A DNA stretch of 64,000 nt from Burkholderia pseudomultivorans (GTDB lineage: Bacteria > Pseudomonadota > Gammaproteobacteria > Burkholderiales > Burkholderiaceae). How positions within the stretch are numbered: the first letter of the stretch is position 1; each line of letters starts with the position of its first letter. A model generated the notes under the pieces. That model made no database searches and had not been told where the DNA came from. It saw nothing but the letters and a program-made list of their open reading frames with translations. The stretch spans positions 434,001 to 498,000 of the forward strand of contig NZ_CP013378.1 of NCBI RefSeq assembly GCF_001718415.1. Reading direction: 5' to 3'. Below, piece by piece: positions 29,178-37,256 of this stretch. A program made the translations under genes and the position numbers.

Positions 29178-31001
29178 ATGCCCGACCCGATCACCCCTGT
29201 CGACTCGCCGGAAGCTCGCCTGCTGCCCGACAGCCGGCGCCGCACGTTTCTCAAAGCGTCGGGCGCCGCCGCCGTGACGGCAGCCATCGCGCCGAGCGCG
29301 ACGAGGGCCGCCGAAACCACGGAGCACACCGCCGCGACCCGTTCCCCCTCGACGCTGCCGAACCTGCCGCCGGGCTACAACATCCTCTTCGTGCTGGTCG
29401 ACCAGGAGCGCTATTTCGACGCATGGCCCGTCAGCGTGCCGGGGCGTGAGCGGCTCGCGAAGAGCGGCGTCAGCTTCATCAATCACCAGATCGCCGCCTG
29501 CGTGTGTTCGCCGTCGCGCTCCACGATCTACACCGGACAGCACATGCAGCACACGGGCGTATTCGACAACGCCGGGCTGCCGTGGCAGCCGGACATGCCG
29601 ACGTCGATTCGAACCGTCGGGCACATGATGAAGGACGCCGGCTATCAGGCCGTGTACGTCGGCAAATGGCATCTGAGCGCGACGCTGCACGAATCGAATT
29701 CGCCGTACGACGCACCGGTGGCCGAATACAACAAGGCCATGCGCGCATACGGCTTCGACGATTATTTCGGTGTCGGCGACCTCGTGGGTTCCGCGCATGG
29801 CGGCTACAACTTCGATGGCGTGACCGCCCAGGCCGCGATCAGCTGGATGCGCGAGCAGCGGCGCAATGCCGCCGGCGCGAAGCCGTGGTTTCTGGCGGTC
29901 AACCTCGTCAATCCGCATGACGCGATGTGGCTCAACACCGATCCGGTGGGGCGTCCGAATGGATCGGGCCTGATTCCGACCCGCCCCGCGCCGGATACGC
30001 GGCTTTACGATGCGCGCTGGGACCAGGTGCCGTTGCCGGCATCGCGTCGCCAGCCACTCGCGTCGCCGGACCGGCCGAAGGCGCATGCGATGTATGCGGC
30101 TGCGCACGAGGCGCTGATCGGCCGGATCGAATTCGACGATGCGACGGTGAAGCGTTATCAGGATTACTACCTGAATTGCATTCGCGACTGCGATCGGCAC
30201 GTCGAGCGCCTGCTCGACGAACTCGACGATCTCGGAATCGCCGATCGCACGATCGTCGTGCTGACCTCCGATCATGGCGACCTCGCGGGCCATCACCAGA
30301 TGATCGACAAGGGGGCGAATGCCTATCGCCAACAGAATCACGTGCCGATGCTGGTCAGGCATCCGGCCTACCGCGGCGGCAAGACCTGCCGCGCGCTGAC
30401 GTCGCACCTCGACGTCGCGCCGACGCTGGTGGCGTTGACCGGCGCGTCGGCCGATACGGTTGCCCGCGTCGTCGGCCCCGACGCGAAGGGCAGCAGCTTC
30501 GCGCATTTGCTCGCGCAGCCCGAGCGCGCCGACCTGCATGCGATTCGCGACGCAACGCTGTTCAATTACGCGATGCTGCTCTATTACGACAGCGAGTGGA
30601 TGCTGGCCGAATTCAAGACGATGCGCGAACGCGGCGTGCCGCCTGCGGAGATGCACGCGCGCGCGGCCGCGTTGCAGCCGGATCTGGCCCAGCGCGGCGC
30701 GATCCGCAGCGTGTTCGACGGCCGCTATCGGTTCAGCCGCTACTTTGCGCTGTCGGCATTCAACGAACCGGAGACGCTGGACGATCTGCTGGCGAACAAC
30801 GATCTGGAGCTGTTCGATCTATACGTCGATCCGGACGAAATGCACAACCTGGCGACGCGTCCGGAACTGCATCGCGCATTGCTGATGGAGATGAATGCGA
30901 AACTGAATCGACTGATCCGGCAGGAAGTCGGCCGCGACGATCTGTCGAGCCTGCCGTTCAGGGACGGGCGGTTGCAGTTCCAGTTCAGGGCGCATGCGTG
31001 A
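29178..31001 (+). CDS. Tat-exported sulfatase, probably acting on an aryl sulfate ester
   Basis: 607 residues from the ATG at 29178. A twin-arginine signal (SRRRTFLKASGAAAVTAA, Arg at about 20-22) predicts export of the folded protein to the periplasm. The sulfatase signature CSPSR begins at Cys110, the residue converted to formylglycine, followed by STIYTGQHMQHTG. Other landmarks are VLVDQERYFDAW near residue 75 (metal site), GYQAVYVGKWHLSA, VLTSDHGDLAGHHQMIDKG and LTSHLDVAPTLVAL. It should hydrolyse a sulfate ester to alcohol and sulfate with Ca2+. No formylglycine-generating enzyme gene is in the window. The adjacent porin and flavin hydroxylase suggest an aromatic sulfate substrate. Confidence 0.9.
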   Translation: MPDPITPVDSPEARLLPDSRRRTFLKASGAAAVTAAIAPSATRAAETTEHTAATRSPSTLPNLPPGYNILFVLVDQERYFDAWPVSVPGRERLAKSGVSFINHQIAACVCSPSRSTIYTGQHMQHTGVFDNAGLPWQPDMPTSIRTVGHMMKDAGYQAVYVGKWHLSATLHESNSPYDAPVAEYNKAMRAYGFDDYFGVGDLVGSAHGGYNFDGVTAQAAISWMREQRRNAAGAKPWFLAVNLVNPHDAMWLNTDPVGRPNGSGLIPTRPAPDTRLYDARWDQVPLPASRRQPLASPDRPKAHAMYAAAHEALIGRIEFDDATVKRYQDYYLNCIRDCDRHVERLLDELDDLGIADRTIVVLTSDHGDLAGHHQMIDKGANAYRQQNHVPMLVRHPAYRGGKTCRALTSHLDVAPTLVALTGASADTVARVVGPDAKGSSFAHLLAQPERADLHAIRDATLFNYAMLLYYDSEWMLAEFKTMRERGVPPAEMHARAAALQPDLAQRGAIRSVFDGRYRFSRYFALSAFNEPETLDDLLANNDLELFDLYVDPDEMHNLATRPELHRALLMEMNAKLNRLIRQEVGRDDLSSLPFRDGRLQFQFRAHA

Positions 31002-31019
31002 CGGCGCGCGCCGCGCGCG

Positions 31020-32261
31020 TTACGCAGGGCGCAGGCGACGCGCGGCCAGCAGGCCGATAACGAGCAGCACCGCGACATACGCCGCGACACCCGCCCATGC
31101 GCGGTGTTGCCAGAATGCGCCGCCGATCGACCCGAGCACGCTCGACCCGACATAGTAGGCGAGCAGATACAGCGAAGCGGCGTGCCCTTTCGCGGCGCCC
31201 GCGAGCTGGCCGACCCAGCCGCTCGCGACCGCATGCGCGATGAAGAAGCCGATCGTGACGAGCACGATGCCGACGATAATCGCGACGAGCGAATGCGACA
31301 GCGTCAGCGCGAGGCCCGCCGCGAACACCAGCAGGCCGCTGACGAGCACCGGCGCCCGCCCGAGCCGGTCGGCGAGCGCGCCCGCACTCGACGACGACAC
31401 CATCCCGAACAGGTACGCGCCGAAGATCAGCCCGCACTCGGTCGAGCTCAGGTTGAACGGCGCCGCCGTCAGACGGAATCCTGCATAGTTGTAGATCGTC
31501 ACGAACGCGCCCATCACCAGGAAGCCGATCGCAAAGACGAACGGCAGCCGCGGATGACGCAGTTGCTCGCGCCACAGCCGAACGTGGTGGCGCAGCGTCA
31601 GATCGGTGCGCTTCACGAAGCGCCGCGAAGGCGGCAACAGCATCACGAACGCGACCGCCGCGACGAGATCGACGACGCCGATCGTCAGCATCGCCGTGCG
31701 CCACGAGAAATGTTCTTCGAGCGCGCTCATGCCGATCCGCCCGACCATGCCGCCGAACGCGGTTCCGCCGACGTAGAGTCCCATCGAGAAACCCAGTCCG
31801 TCTGCGGCGATTTCTTCCGCGAGATAGGCCATCGCGACCGCCGGCACGCCGCCCAGCGCGAACCCTTCGAGCGCCCGCCAGACCAGCAGCAGGTTCCAGT
31901 TCGGCGCAAGCGCCGCGAGCACGTTGAACAGCGCGGCCAGCGTCATCGACGCGAACATCAGCCCGCGCCGGCCGACGCGTTCGGACAGCGCGCCCGCGCA
32001 GAGGATCGAAACCGCCAGCATGCCGGTCGACAGCGATAGCGACAGCGAACTCGACGCCGCGCCGAGCGCGAACTCGCGTGCGAACGCGGGCAGCAGCGGC
32101 TGCACGCAGTACAGCAGCGAGAAGGTGGCGAAGCCGGCGAGGAACAGCGCGAACGCGATGCGCTTGTACGCGGCCGAGCGCGGCGACACGCCGGCGGGCA
32201 GTGCCTCGGACGCGGTTTTCCGCGTATCCGGCAGGGACGGGCAAATCGAAGGGGAGGACAT
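31020..32261 (-). CDS. ynfM: MFS transporter, YnfM-like
   Basis: 413 residues, twelve predicted helices. It closely resembles E. coli YnfM as I remember it, including FALFLAGFATFSLLYCVQP at the first helix, MAYLAEEI, SMGLYVGG, GFLVMGAFVTIYNYAGFRL and GHAASLYLLAYYVGSS. As in E. coli, a LysR gene is transcribed divergently. YnfM-type proteins are drug/solute exporters of poorly known substrate. The stop is 18 bases from the sulfatase stop; the two genes are convergent. Confidence 0.92.
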   Translation of the reverse strand: MSSPSICPSLPDTRKTASEALPAGVSPRSAAYKRIAFALFLAGFATFSLLYCVQPLLPAFAREFALGAASSSLSLSLSTGMLAVSILCAGALSERVGRRGLMFASMTLAALFNVLAALAPNWNLLLVWRALEGFALGGVPAVAMAYLAEEIAADGLGFSMGLYVGGTAFGGMVGRIGMSALEEHFSWRTAMLTIGVVDLVAAVAFVMLLPPSRRFVKRTDLTLRHHVRLWREQLRHPRLPFVFAIGFLVMGAFVTIYNYAGFRLTAAPFNLSSTECGLIFGAYLFGMVSSSSAGALADRLGRAPVLVSGLLVFAAGLALTLSHSLVAIIVGIVLVTIGFFIAHAVASGWVGQLAGAAKGHAASLYLLAYYVGSSVLGSIGGAFWQHRAWAGVAAYVAVLLVIGLLAARRLRPA

Positions 32262-32306
32262 GGATGCGCTCGGTGAACGAGGGAATACCCGAATTCTTGC
32301 GCACGG

Positions 32307-32329
32307 TCATATATATGTCCAATATATGA
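32307..32329. promoter_or_regulatory. inverted repeat between ynfM-like and LysR genes
   Basis: TCATATAT, 7-base spacer, ATATATGA: a perfect AT-rich dyad in the 139-base divergent gap, the size and place expected for a LysR box controlling the transporter. Confidence 0.5.
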
Positions 32330-32400
32330 AAAGAACCACAGCAATATGTTTTGACACTGGCTGGCGTGCCGGCCCGACTCACCGCGAGGTCTTGCAGCGC

Positions 32401-33282
32401 ATGGAACTTCGGCATCTCCGATATTTTCTGGCCGTGGCGGCCGCATCGAATTTCACGAAGGCGGCGGAAGCGCTCGGCATCGGCCAGCCGCCGTTGAGCC
32501 AGCAGATCAAGGCGCTCGAGAGCGAACTCGGCGTGGAACTGTTCAGGCGGACCGCGCGCGGCGCCGAGCTGACGCCGGCGGGCGAGGTGTTCGCCGAAGA
32601 AGCGCGGCGCGTGCTCGACGATGCCGAGCGGGCGTCACGGGCGGCGAGGCGAGCCGCGCGCGGGGAAATCGGGCATCTGCGGGTCGGCTTCACCGGGACG
32701 GCGGCGTTCAATTCGAAAGTGTCGGATCTGATTCGCCGCTTTCGGGAGGCGTTTCCGGATGCGGAGCTGACGCTGCAGGAAGCGACCTCGGGCGTGCTGT
32801 TGGAGGCGCTGGAGGCCGGGCGCCTCGACGTCGCGATCGTGCGGCCGGAACGTCGGGTCGCCGCGACGCTGCGCGTGTCGGACTGGGACGAGGAGCCGAT
32901 GTTCGTCGCGCTGCCGGTTGCGCATCGACTGGCGCGGCGTCGCCATATCGATCTGGCCGAACTGGCCGACGAGTCGTTCGTGCAGGTGCCGCGGGAAGCC
33001 GGCAGCGCGCTGTTCGACGATATCGTCGCCGCGTGCAAGGCGGCCGGATTCGAGCCGCGCATGGCGCAGCCCGCGCCGCAAATCGCGTCCGCGGTGACGC
33101 TGGTCGCGGCCGGGCTCGGCGTTTCCATCGTGCCGAAGGCGATTACGCAGGTGCAGGTCGCGGGCGTGGCCTATCGGCCGATAGCCGGCAACGGGCTGCG
33201 TGCCAGGCTCGCGATCACGTCGCGGTCCGATGACCCGTCTGCCGTCGTCCGCAACTTTCTGCAGCTTGCCGGTCAGGCGTAA
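32401..33282 (+). CDS. LysR-family regulator, YnfL-like
   Basis: 293 residues from the ATG at 32401. N-terminal helix-turn-helix (MELRHLRYFLAVAAASNFTK, ALGIGQPPLSQQIKALESEL) and a C-terminal effector domain (LRVGFTGTAAFNSKVSDLIR, EPMFVALPVAHRLARR, LVAAGLGVSIVPKAI). Divergent from the YnfM-like transporter, which it most likely controls. Confidence 0.93.
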   Translation: MELRHLRYFLAVAAASNFTKAAEALGIGQPPLSQQIKALESELGVELFRRTARGAELTPAGEVFAEEARRVLDDAERASRAARRAARGEIGHLRVGFTGTAAFNSKVSDLIRRFREAFPDAELTLQEATSGVLLEALEAGRLDVAIVRPERRVAATLRVSDWDEEPMFVALPVAHRLARRRHIDLAELADESFVQVPREAGSALFDDIVAACKAAGFEPRMAQPAPQIASAVTLVAAGLGVSIVPKAITQVQVAGVAYRPIAGNGLRARLAITSRSDDPSAVVRNFLQLAGQA

Positions 33283-33489
33283 ACCTCAGCGGATCGGCAG
33301 ACGTCCGTGACGGGTGGACGATGCTCGCCGGTTCTGCCAGGCCGTCTGTACCCCCGGCCAAATCTAAACGAAATGTGAACCCTGCCCGCGACAAAATTTT
33401 GCACAATGGCGGCAGCGGGCGTTGAACCGCCATCGCCCCTGGAAACCCGACCGTCCGATCCCGACACCGACGTGCCGCCACCGACCGCC

Positions 33490-34212
33490 ATGGACCATCC
33501 GAAACGCATCCTGATCGTCGAGGACGATGCCGACATCGCCGACGTGCTGAGCCTGCACCTGCGCGACGAGCGCTATGAAGTCGTGCACAGCGCGGACGGC
33601 GCGGAAGGGCTGCGCCTGCTCGAACAGGGCGGCTGGGACGCATTGATTCTCGACCTGATGCTGCCGGGCGTCGACGGCCTCGAAATCTGCCGGCGCGCCC
33701 GCGCGATGACGCGCTATACGCCGATCATCATCACCAGCGCGCGCTCGAGCGAGGTGCACCGGATCCTCGGCCTCGAACTCGGCGCGGACGACTATCTGGC
33801 CAAGCCTTTTTCGGTGCTGGAACTCGTCGCACGCGTCAAGGCGCTGCTGCGGCGCGTCGACGCGCTCGCGCGCGATTCGCGGATCGACGCGGGCACGCTC
33901 GACATCGCCGGGCTGTCGATCGACCCGATCGCGCGCGAGGCGAGCGTCGACGGCGCGCGCATCGACCTCACGCCGCGCGAGTTCGACCTGCTGTATTTCT
34001 TCGCGCGGCATCCGGGCAAGGTGTTCTCGCGGATGGACCTGCTCAATGCCGTGTGGGGCTATCGGCACGAAGGCTACGAGCACACGGTCAACACCCATAT
34101 CAACCGCCTGCGCGCGAAGATCGAGGCCGACCCGGCCGAGCCCGTGCGGATCCTCACCGTATGGGGACGCGGCTACAAGCTCGCGGCGCCGGACCAGCGG
34201 GACGCATCATGA
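33490..34212 (+). CDS. OmpR-family response regulator
   Basis: 240 residues from the ATG at 33490; an in-frame ATG at 33406 would add 28 Pro-rich residues that are not typical, and neither start has a strong ribosome-binding site. Receiver domain with acidic pocket in RILIVEDDADIADVL and phospho-acceptor Asp55 (ALILDLMLPG), Thr/Ser switch ITSARSS, and Lys in DDYLAKPFS. C-terminal winged helix (IDLTPREFDLLYFFARHPG, HTVNTHINRLRAKIE, VWGRGYKL). The stop overlaps the kinase start. Confidence 0.95.
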   Translation: MDHPKRILIVEDDADIADVLSLHLRDERYEVVHSADGAEGLRLLEQGGWDALILDLMLPGVDGLEICRRARAMTRYTPIIITSARSSEVHRILGLELGADDYLAKPFSVLELVARVKALLRRVDALARDSRIDAGTLDIAGLSIDPIAREASVDGARIDLTPREFDLLYFFARHPGKVFSRMDLLNAVWGYRHEGYEHTVNTHINRLRAKIEADPAEPVRILTVWGRGYKLAAPDQRDAS

Positions 34213-35726
34213 AGCTCTCGCTCACCCGGCGGCTGTCGCTCGTGTTCTCGGTGCTGCTGCTCGCGTGCTCGGGCGCGTCGGCGTGGCTGCAGATCCGCGC
34301 GAACGACATGCGCGAGAAGGAAGTCGTGCAGGCGCTGTCGCGCGACCTCGCCGCCAATATCGTCAACAGCACGCCGCTGATGGACGCGAACGGGCTGCGT
34401 CCGGATGCGGTGCGAACGCTGTTCGGCCAGTTGATGGGCGTGAACCCGAGCGTCGAGGTGTACCTGCTCGACAACGCGGGGCGCATCAAGGGCGACGACG
34501 CGCCGCCCGGCCACGTGAAGCGCGACCGCGTCGATCTCGCGCCGGTGCAGCGCTTCATCGCCGGCGACCCGCTGCCGATCCTCGGCGACGATCCGCGCAG
34601 CCCCGACGCGCGCAAGGTGTTCAGCGCGGCCCCGCTGCAGCGCGCGGGGCAGCCGCCGTCGGGCTACATCTACGTGGTGCTGCTCGGCGAGGCGCACGAC
34701 CGGCTCGCCGCGCGCGTCGACGCGGGCAACGTGCTGCGCACCACGCTGTGGTCGATGGCGCTCGTGGCGCTGCTCGGCCTGCTTGCGGGCTTGACCGCGT
34801 TCAGCTTCATCACGCGTCCGCTGCGCCGGCTGACCGATGCGATGCGCCGGTTCGACGCGAATGCCGCGCCCGACACGCAACCGCCGGTGCCGCGCTCGCC
34901 GCCCGGCACGCGCGGTGACGACATCGCGGTGCTCGAATCGGCGTTCGCGCAGATGGCGGACCGGATCGGCGAACAGTGGCGCGCGCTGACGCGCCAGGAC
35001 CAGCAGCGGCGCGAACTGATCGCCAACATCTCGCACGACCTGCGCACGCCGCTGACGTCGCTGCACGGCTATCTGGAGACGCTGTCGCTGAAGGCCGACA
35101 CGCTCGGCGAGCCCGACCGGCGCCGCTACCTGTCGATCGCGCTGGCGCAAAGCGCGAAGGTCGGCCGGCTCGCGCAGGCGCTGTTCGAGCTCGCGCGGCT
35201 CGAATCGGGCGGCGTGCAGCCCGAGCGCGAGCTGTTCTCGATCGTCGATCTGGTGCAGGACGTGTTCCAGAAGTTCGAGCTGGCCGCGCAGGCGCGCGAC
35301 ATCGCGCTGCATGCGCGGATGCCGCCGCGCGTGCCGACGGTGTGGGCCGATCTCGGGATGATCGAGCGCGTGCTGACCAACCTGATCGACAACGCGTTGC
35401 GGCACACGCCCGTGCACGGCGAGGTCGAGGTCGCGCTCGAGCCGCGCGGCGACCGCGTGATCGTGACCGTGTCCGATACCGGTGCGGGGATTCCCGCGGA
35501 GCGGCGCGAAGGGCTGTTCCAGCGACCGCAGCGGCCGATGAGCGGCGGCGCGGCGCGCAGCGGCGGGCTCGGCCTGCTGATCGTGCACCGGATGCTGGCG
35601 CTCAACGGCAGCGCGATCCGGCTCGTCGATCGCGACGGCCGCGGCGCGGTGTTCGAGTTCGCGCTGGCGGCGGCCGCGCCGGCGGTGGCCGACAATCCGT
35701 CGTCGCCGGGCGACGAGCCGCGCTGA
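34209..35726 (+). CDS. membrane sensor histidine kinase
   Basis: 505 residues; the ATG overlaps the regulator stop (ATGA), so the pair is translationally coupled. Helix 1 spans residues 8-26. A periplasmic sensor of about 150 residues follows (EVYLLDNAGRIKGDDAPPGH). Helix 2 is near 180-200, then comes a HAMP linker (SFITRPLRRLTDAMRRFDAN). The HisKA His is near residue 276 (NISHDLRTPLTSLHGYL). ATP-binding boxes are N (VLTNLIDNALRHTP), G1 (VSDTGAGIP) and G2 (SGGLGLLIVHRM). The F box is poor. The signal is unknown. Confidence 0.94.
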   Translation: MKLSLTRRLSLVFSVLLLACSGASAWLQIRANDMREKEVVQALSRDLAANIVNSTPLMDANGLRPDAVRTLFGQLMGVNPSVEVYLLDNAGRIKGDDAPPGHVKRDRVDLAPVQRFIAGDPLPILGDDPRSPDARKVFSAAPLQRAGQPPSGYIYVVLLGEAHDRLAARVDAGNVLRTTLWSMALVALLGLLAGLTAFSFITRPLRRLTDAMRRFDANAAPDTQPPVPRSPPGTRGDDIAVLESAFAQMADRIGEQWRALTRQDQQRRELIANISHDLRTPLTSLHGYLETLSLKADTLGEPDRRRYLSIALAQSAKVGRLAQALFELARLESGGVQPERELFSIVDLVQDVFQKFELAAQARDIALHARMPPRVPTVWADLGMIERVLTNLIDNALRHTPVHGEVEVALEPRGDRVIVTVSDTGAGIPAERREGLFQRPQRPMSGGAARSGGLGLLIVHRMLALNGSAIRLVDRDGRGAVFEFALAAAAPAVADNPSSPGDEPR

Positions 35727-35810
35727 GGCCTGCCGGGTGCAGACGTCATGCATTCACCCGCGCGTGTGTTCGCACGGCACGGCGAGGATAGCGATGGCGG
35801 CGCGTCGCGG

Positions 35811-36899
35811 CTAGCCGCCGCGCTTGCGCCGCACGTCGCTCGGCGTCGTGCCGGTCCAGCGCTTGAATGCGTGGCGGAACCCGACTGCGTCGCTGAAGCC
35901 GAGCGTCAGCGCGATGTCCTCGGTGCTCAGCGTGGTCGTGCTCAGGTAGTCGATCGCGAGCGCCTTGCGCACGCTCGTCAATAGTTCGCTGTACGACGTA
36001 CCTTCGGCTTCGAGCTTGCGGCGCAGCGTACGCGACGTCATGCAGAGAAGGTCGGCGATCGCGTCGATGTCGGGAAACTGGCCGGGCGTGCGCGTGAGTT
36101 CCTGGTATACGCGCCGCGTGACGCCCGACTGGCTGCGGAATTCCTCGAGCAGGCGCGCGCAGTGCGACGACACCTGCGCGGCCGTGATCGGATTCGCGAG
36201 CTGCGGCGCGCGCGTCAGCCACGCGGCCGGGTAGCTGAGCATGTGATGCGGCTGGTCGAACGCGACCGGGCATTCGAGCGCATCGGACAGCAGCGCGGCG
36301 TGCGGCGGCCGCGGCTGCGCGAACTGCGCGCGCGCCGGCACGCACCACGCGCCCATCACGTCCTTGATGATCGTCACGTGCAGCGCGAACTGCATGTCGA
36401 TCAGGAAGCGGTACAGCGGCGTATCGAGGTCGGGCAGCGCTACTTCGTGCTGGTCGGGAAACAGCCACGACGCGGTGTCGCCCTGTTCGACCCAGCGGAT
36501 CGCCAGCATGCCGTTTGCGAGCTGGTGATACTTGACGGCCGAGTCGAACGCATGGGCGAGGGATTCCGAGCACAGCATCGCGTAGCCGTACATCCCGTAG
36601 CTCGATGCATGCAGCAGGCGGCCGACGCGCACGCCGAGATCGGTGCCGGCATAGCGGCGCGTCACGTTGCGCGCGGCCGTCAGGAACTGCAGCGACGACG
36701 TGAGCGTAAACGGATCGGCGACCGCGGCCGGATCGAGGCCCGTCCCGTCGAGCACGGCCGCCGGCTCGAGGCCGGCCTGCGCGGCGACTTCGACCAGCAC
36801 GGCCAGCTTCGCCGGCGAATAGCGCCGGTCGCGCAACGCGTGGACGGGCGGGCCGTCCGTGTGGGCGGCGGTCGGGTTCGGGAGCGCACTGCGCGACAT
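35811..36899 (-). CDS. AraC-family regulator with arabinose-binding-like N-domain
   Basis: 362 residues from the ATG at 36899; an in-frame GTG at 36980 would add 27 residues, and neither has a clear ribosome-binding site. The N-terminal domain (LAVLVEVAAQAGLEPAAVLD, SSYGMYGYAMLCSESLAHAF, CPVAFDQPHHMLSYPAAWL) is of the type found in OruR/ArgR-like AraC proteins. The C-terminal HTH carries MTSRTLRRKLEAEGTSYSEL and LTLGFSDAVGFRHAFKRWTG. It is divergent from the acyl-CoA ligase gene, which it may control. Confidence 0.9.
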   Translation of the reverse strand: MSRSALPNPTAAHTDGPPVHALRDRRYSPAKLAVLVEVAAQAGLEPAAVLDGTGLDPAAVADPFTLTSSLQFLTAARNVTRRYAGTDLGVRVGRLLHASSYGMYGYAMLCSESLAHAFDSAVKYHQLANGMLAIRWVEQGDTASWLFPDQHEVALPDLDTPLYRFLIDMQFALHVTIIKDVMGAWCVPARAQFAQPRPPHAALLSDALECPVAFDQPHHMLSYPAAWLTRAPQLANPITAAQVSSHCARLLEEFRSQSGVTRRVYQELTRTPGQFPDIDAIADLLCMTSRTLRRKLEAEGTSYSELLTSVRKALAIDYLSTTTLSTEDIALTLGFSDAVGFRHAFKRWTGTTPSDVRRKRGG

Positions 36900-37256
36900 G
36901 GGTGAATTCTGCGTCCGATTCGATATCGTTTCCGGCACGCAATTCTGATCGGGAACGGTTCCGTCCGCCACAGGGTTCACCCTGATACGAACGCGCGGCG
37001 CAAGGCCCGGCGGGGCGCGGGCGACTGCGGCGGCGTGCGCGTCGGGTGACGCGGCGCGGCCTTCGCGCGTGGGCCGTGTCCGTTTCGATCATCTTTTCGG
37101 CCACACGAATCATTTTCAAAGCGGGCTGCGCGGGCGATAGTCGCCGCTCAGGCGGCGACCTGCACCCATCCGGCGTGCGGGCCGTCGTGAGAACGGCGCG
37201 GCGCGGGCCCGGAGTGGTTCCCGGCCTGCCTGCACGCCGTCCCCGAGGAATTCGAC
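36900..37256. promoter_or_regulatory. divergent region between AraC and acyl-CoA ligase genes
   Basis: 357 bases with no supported gene. It should hold both promoters. A short dyad AGGGTTCACCCT lies at 36971-36982. No clear -35/-10 pair was recognised. Confidence 0.35.

Noticed and set aside
29178..31001. Choline sulfatase (BetC) identity
   Set aside because: BetC also has CSPSR, but it is a shorter cytoplasmic protein beside choline genes; this one has a Tat signal and sits with a porin and an aromatic hydroxylase.
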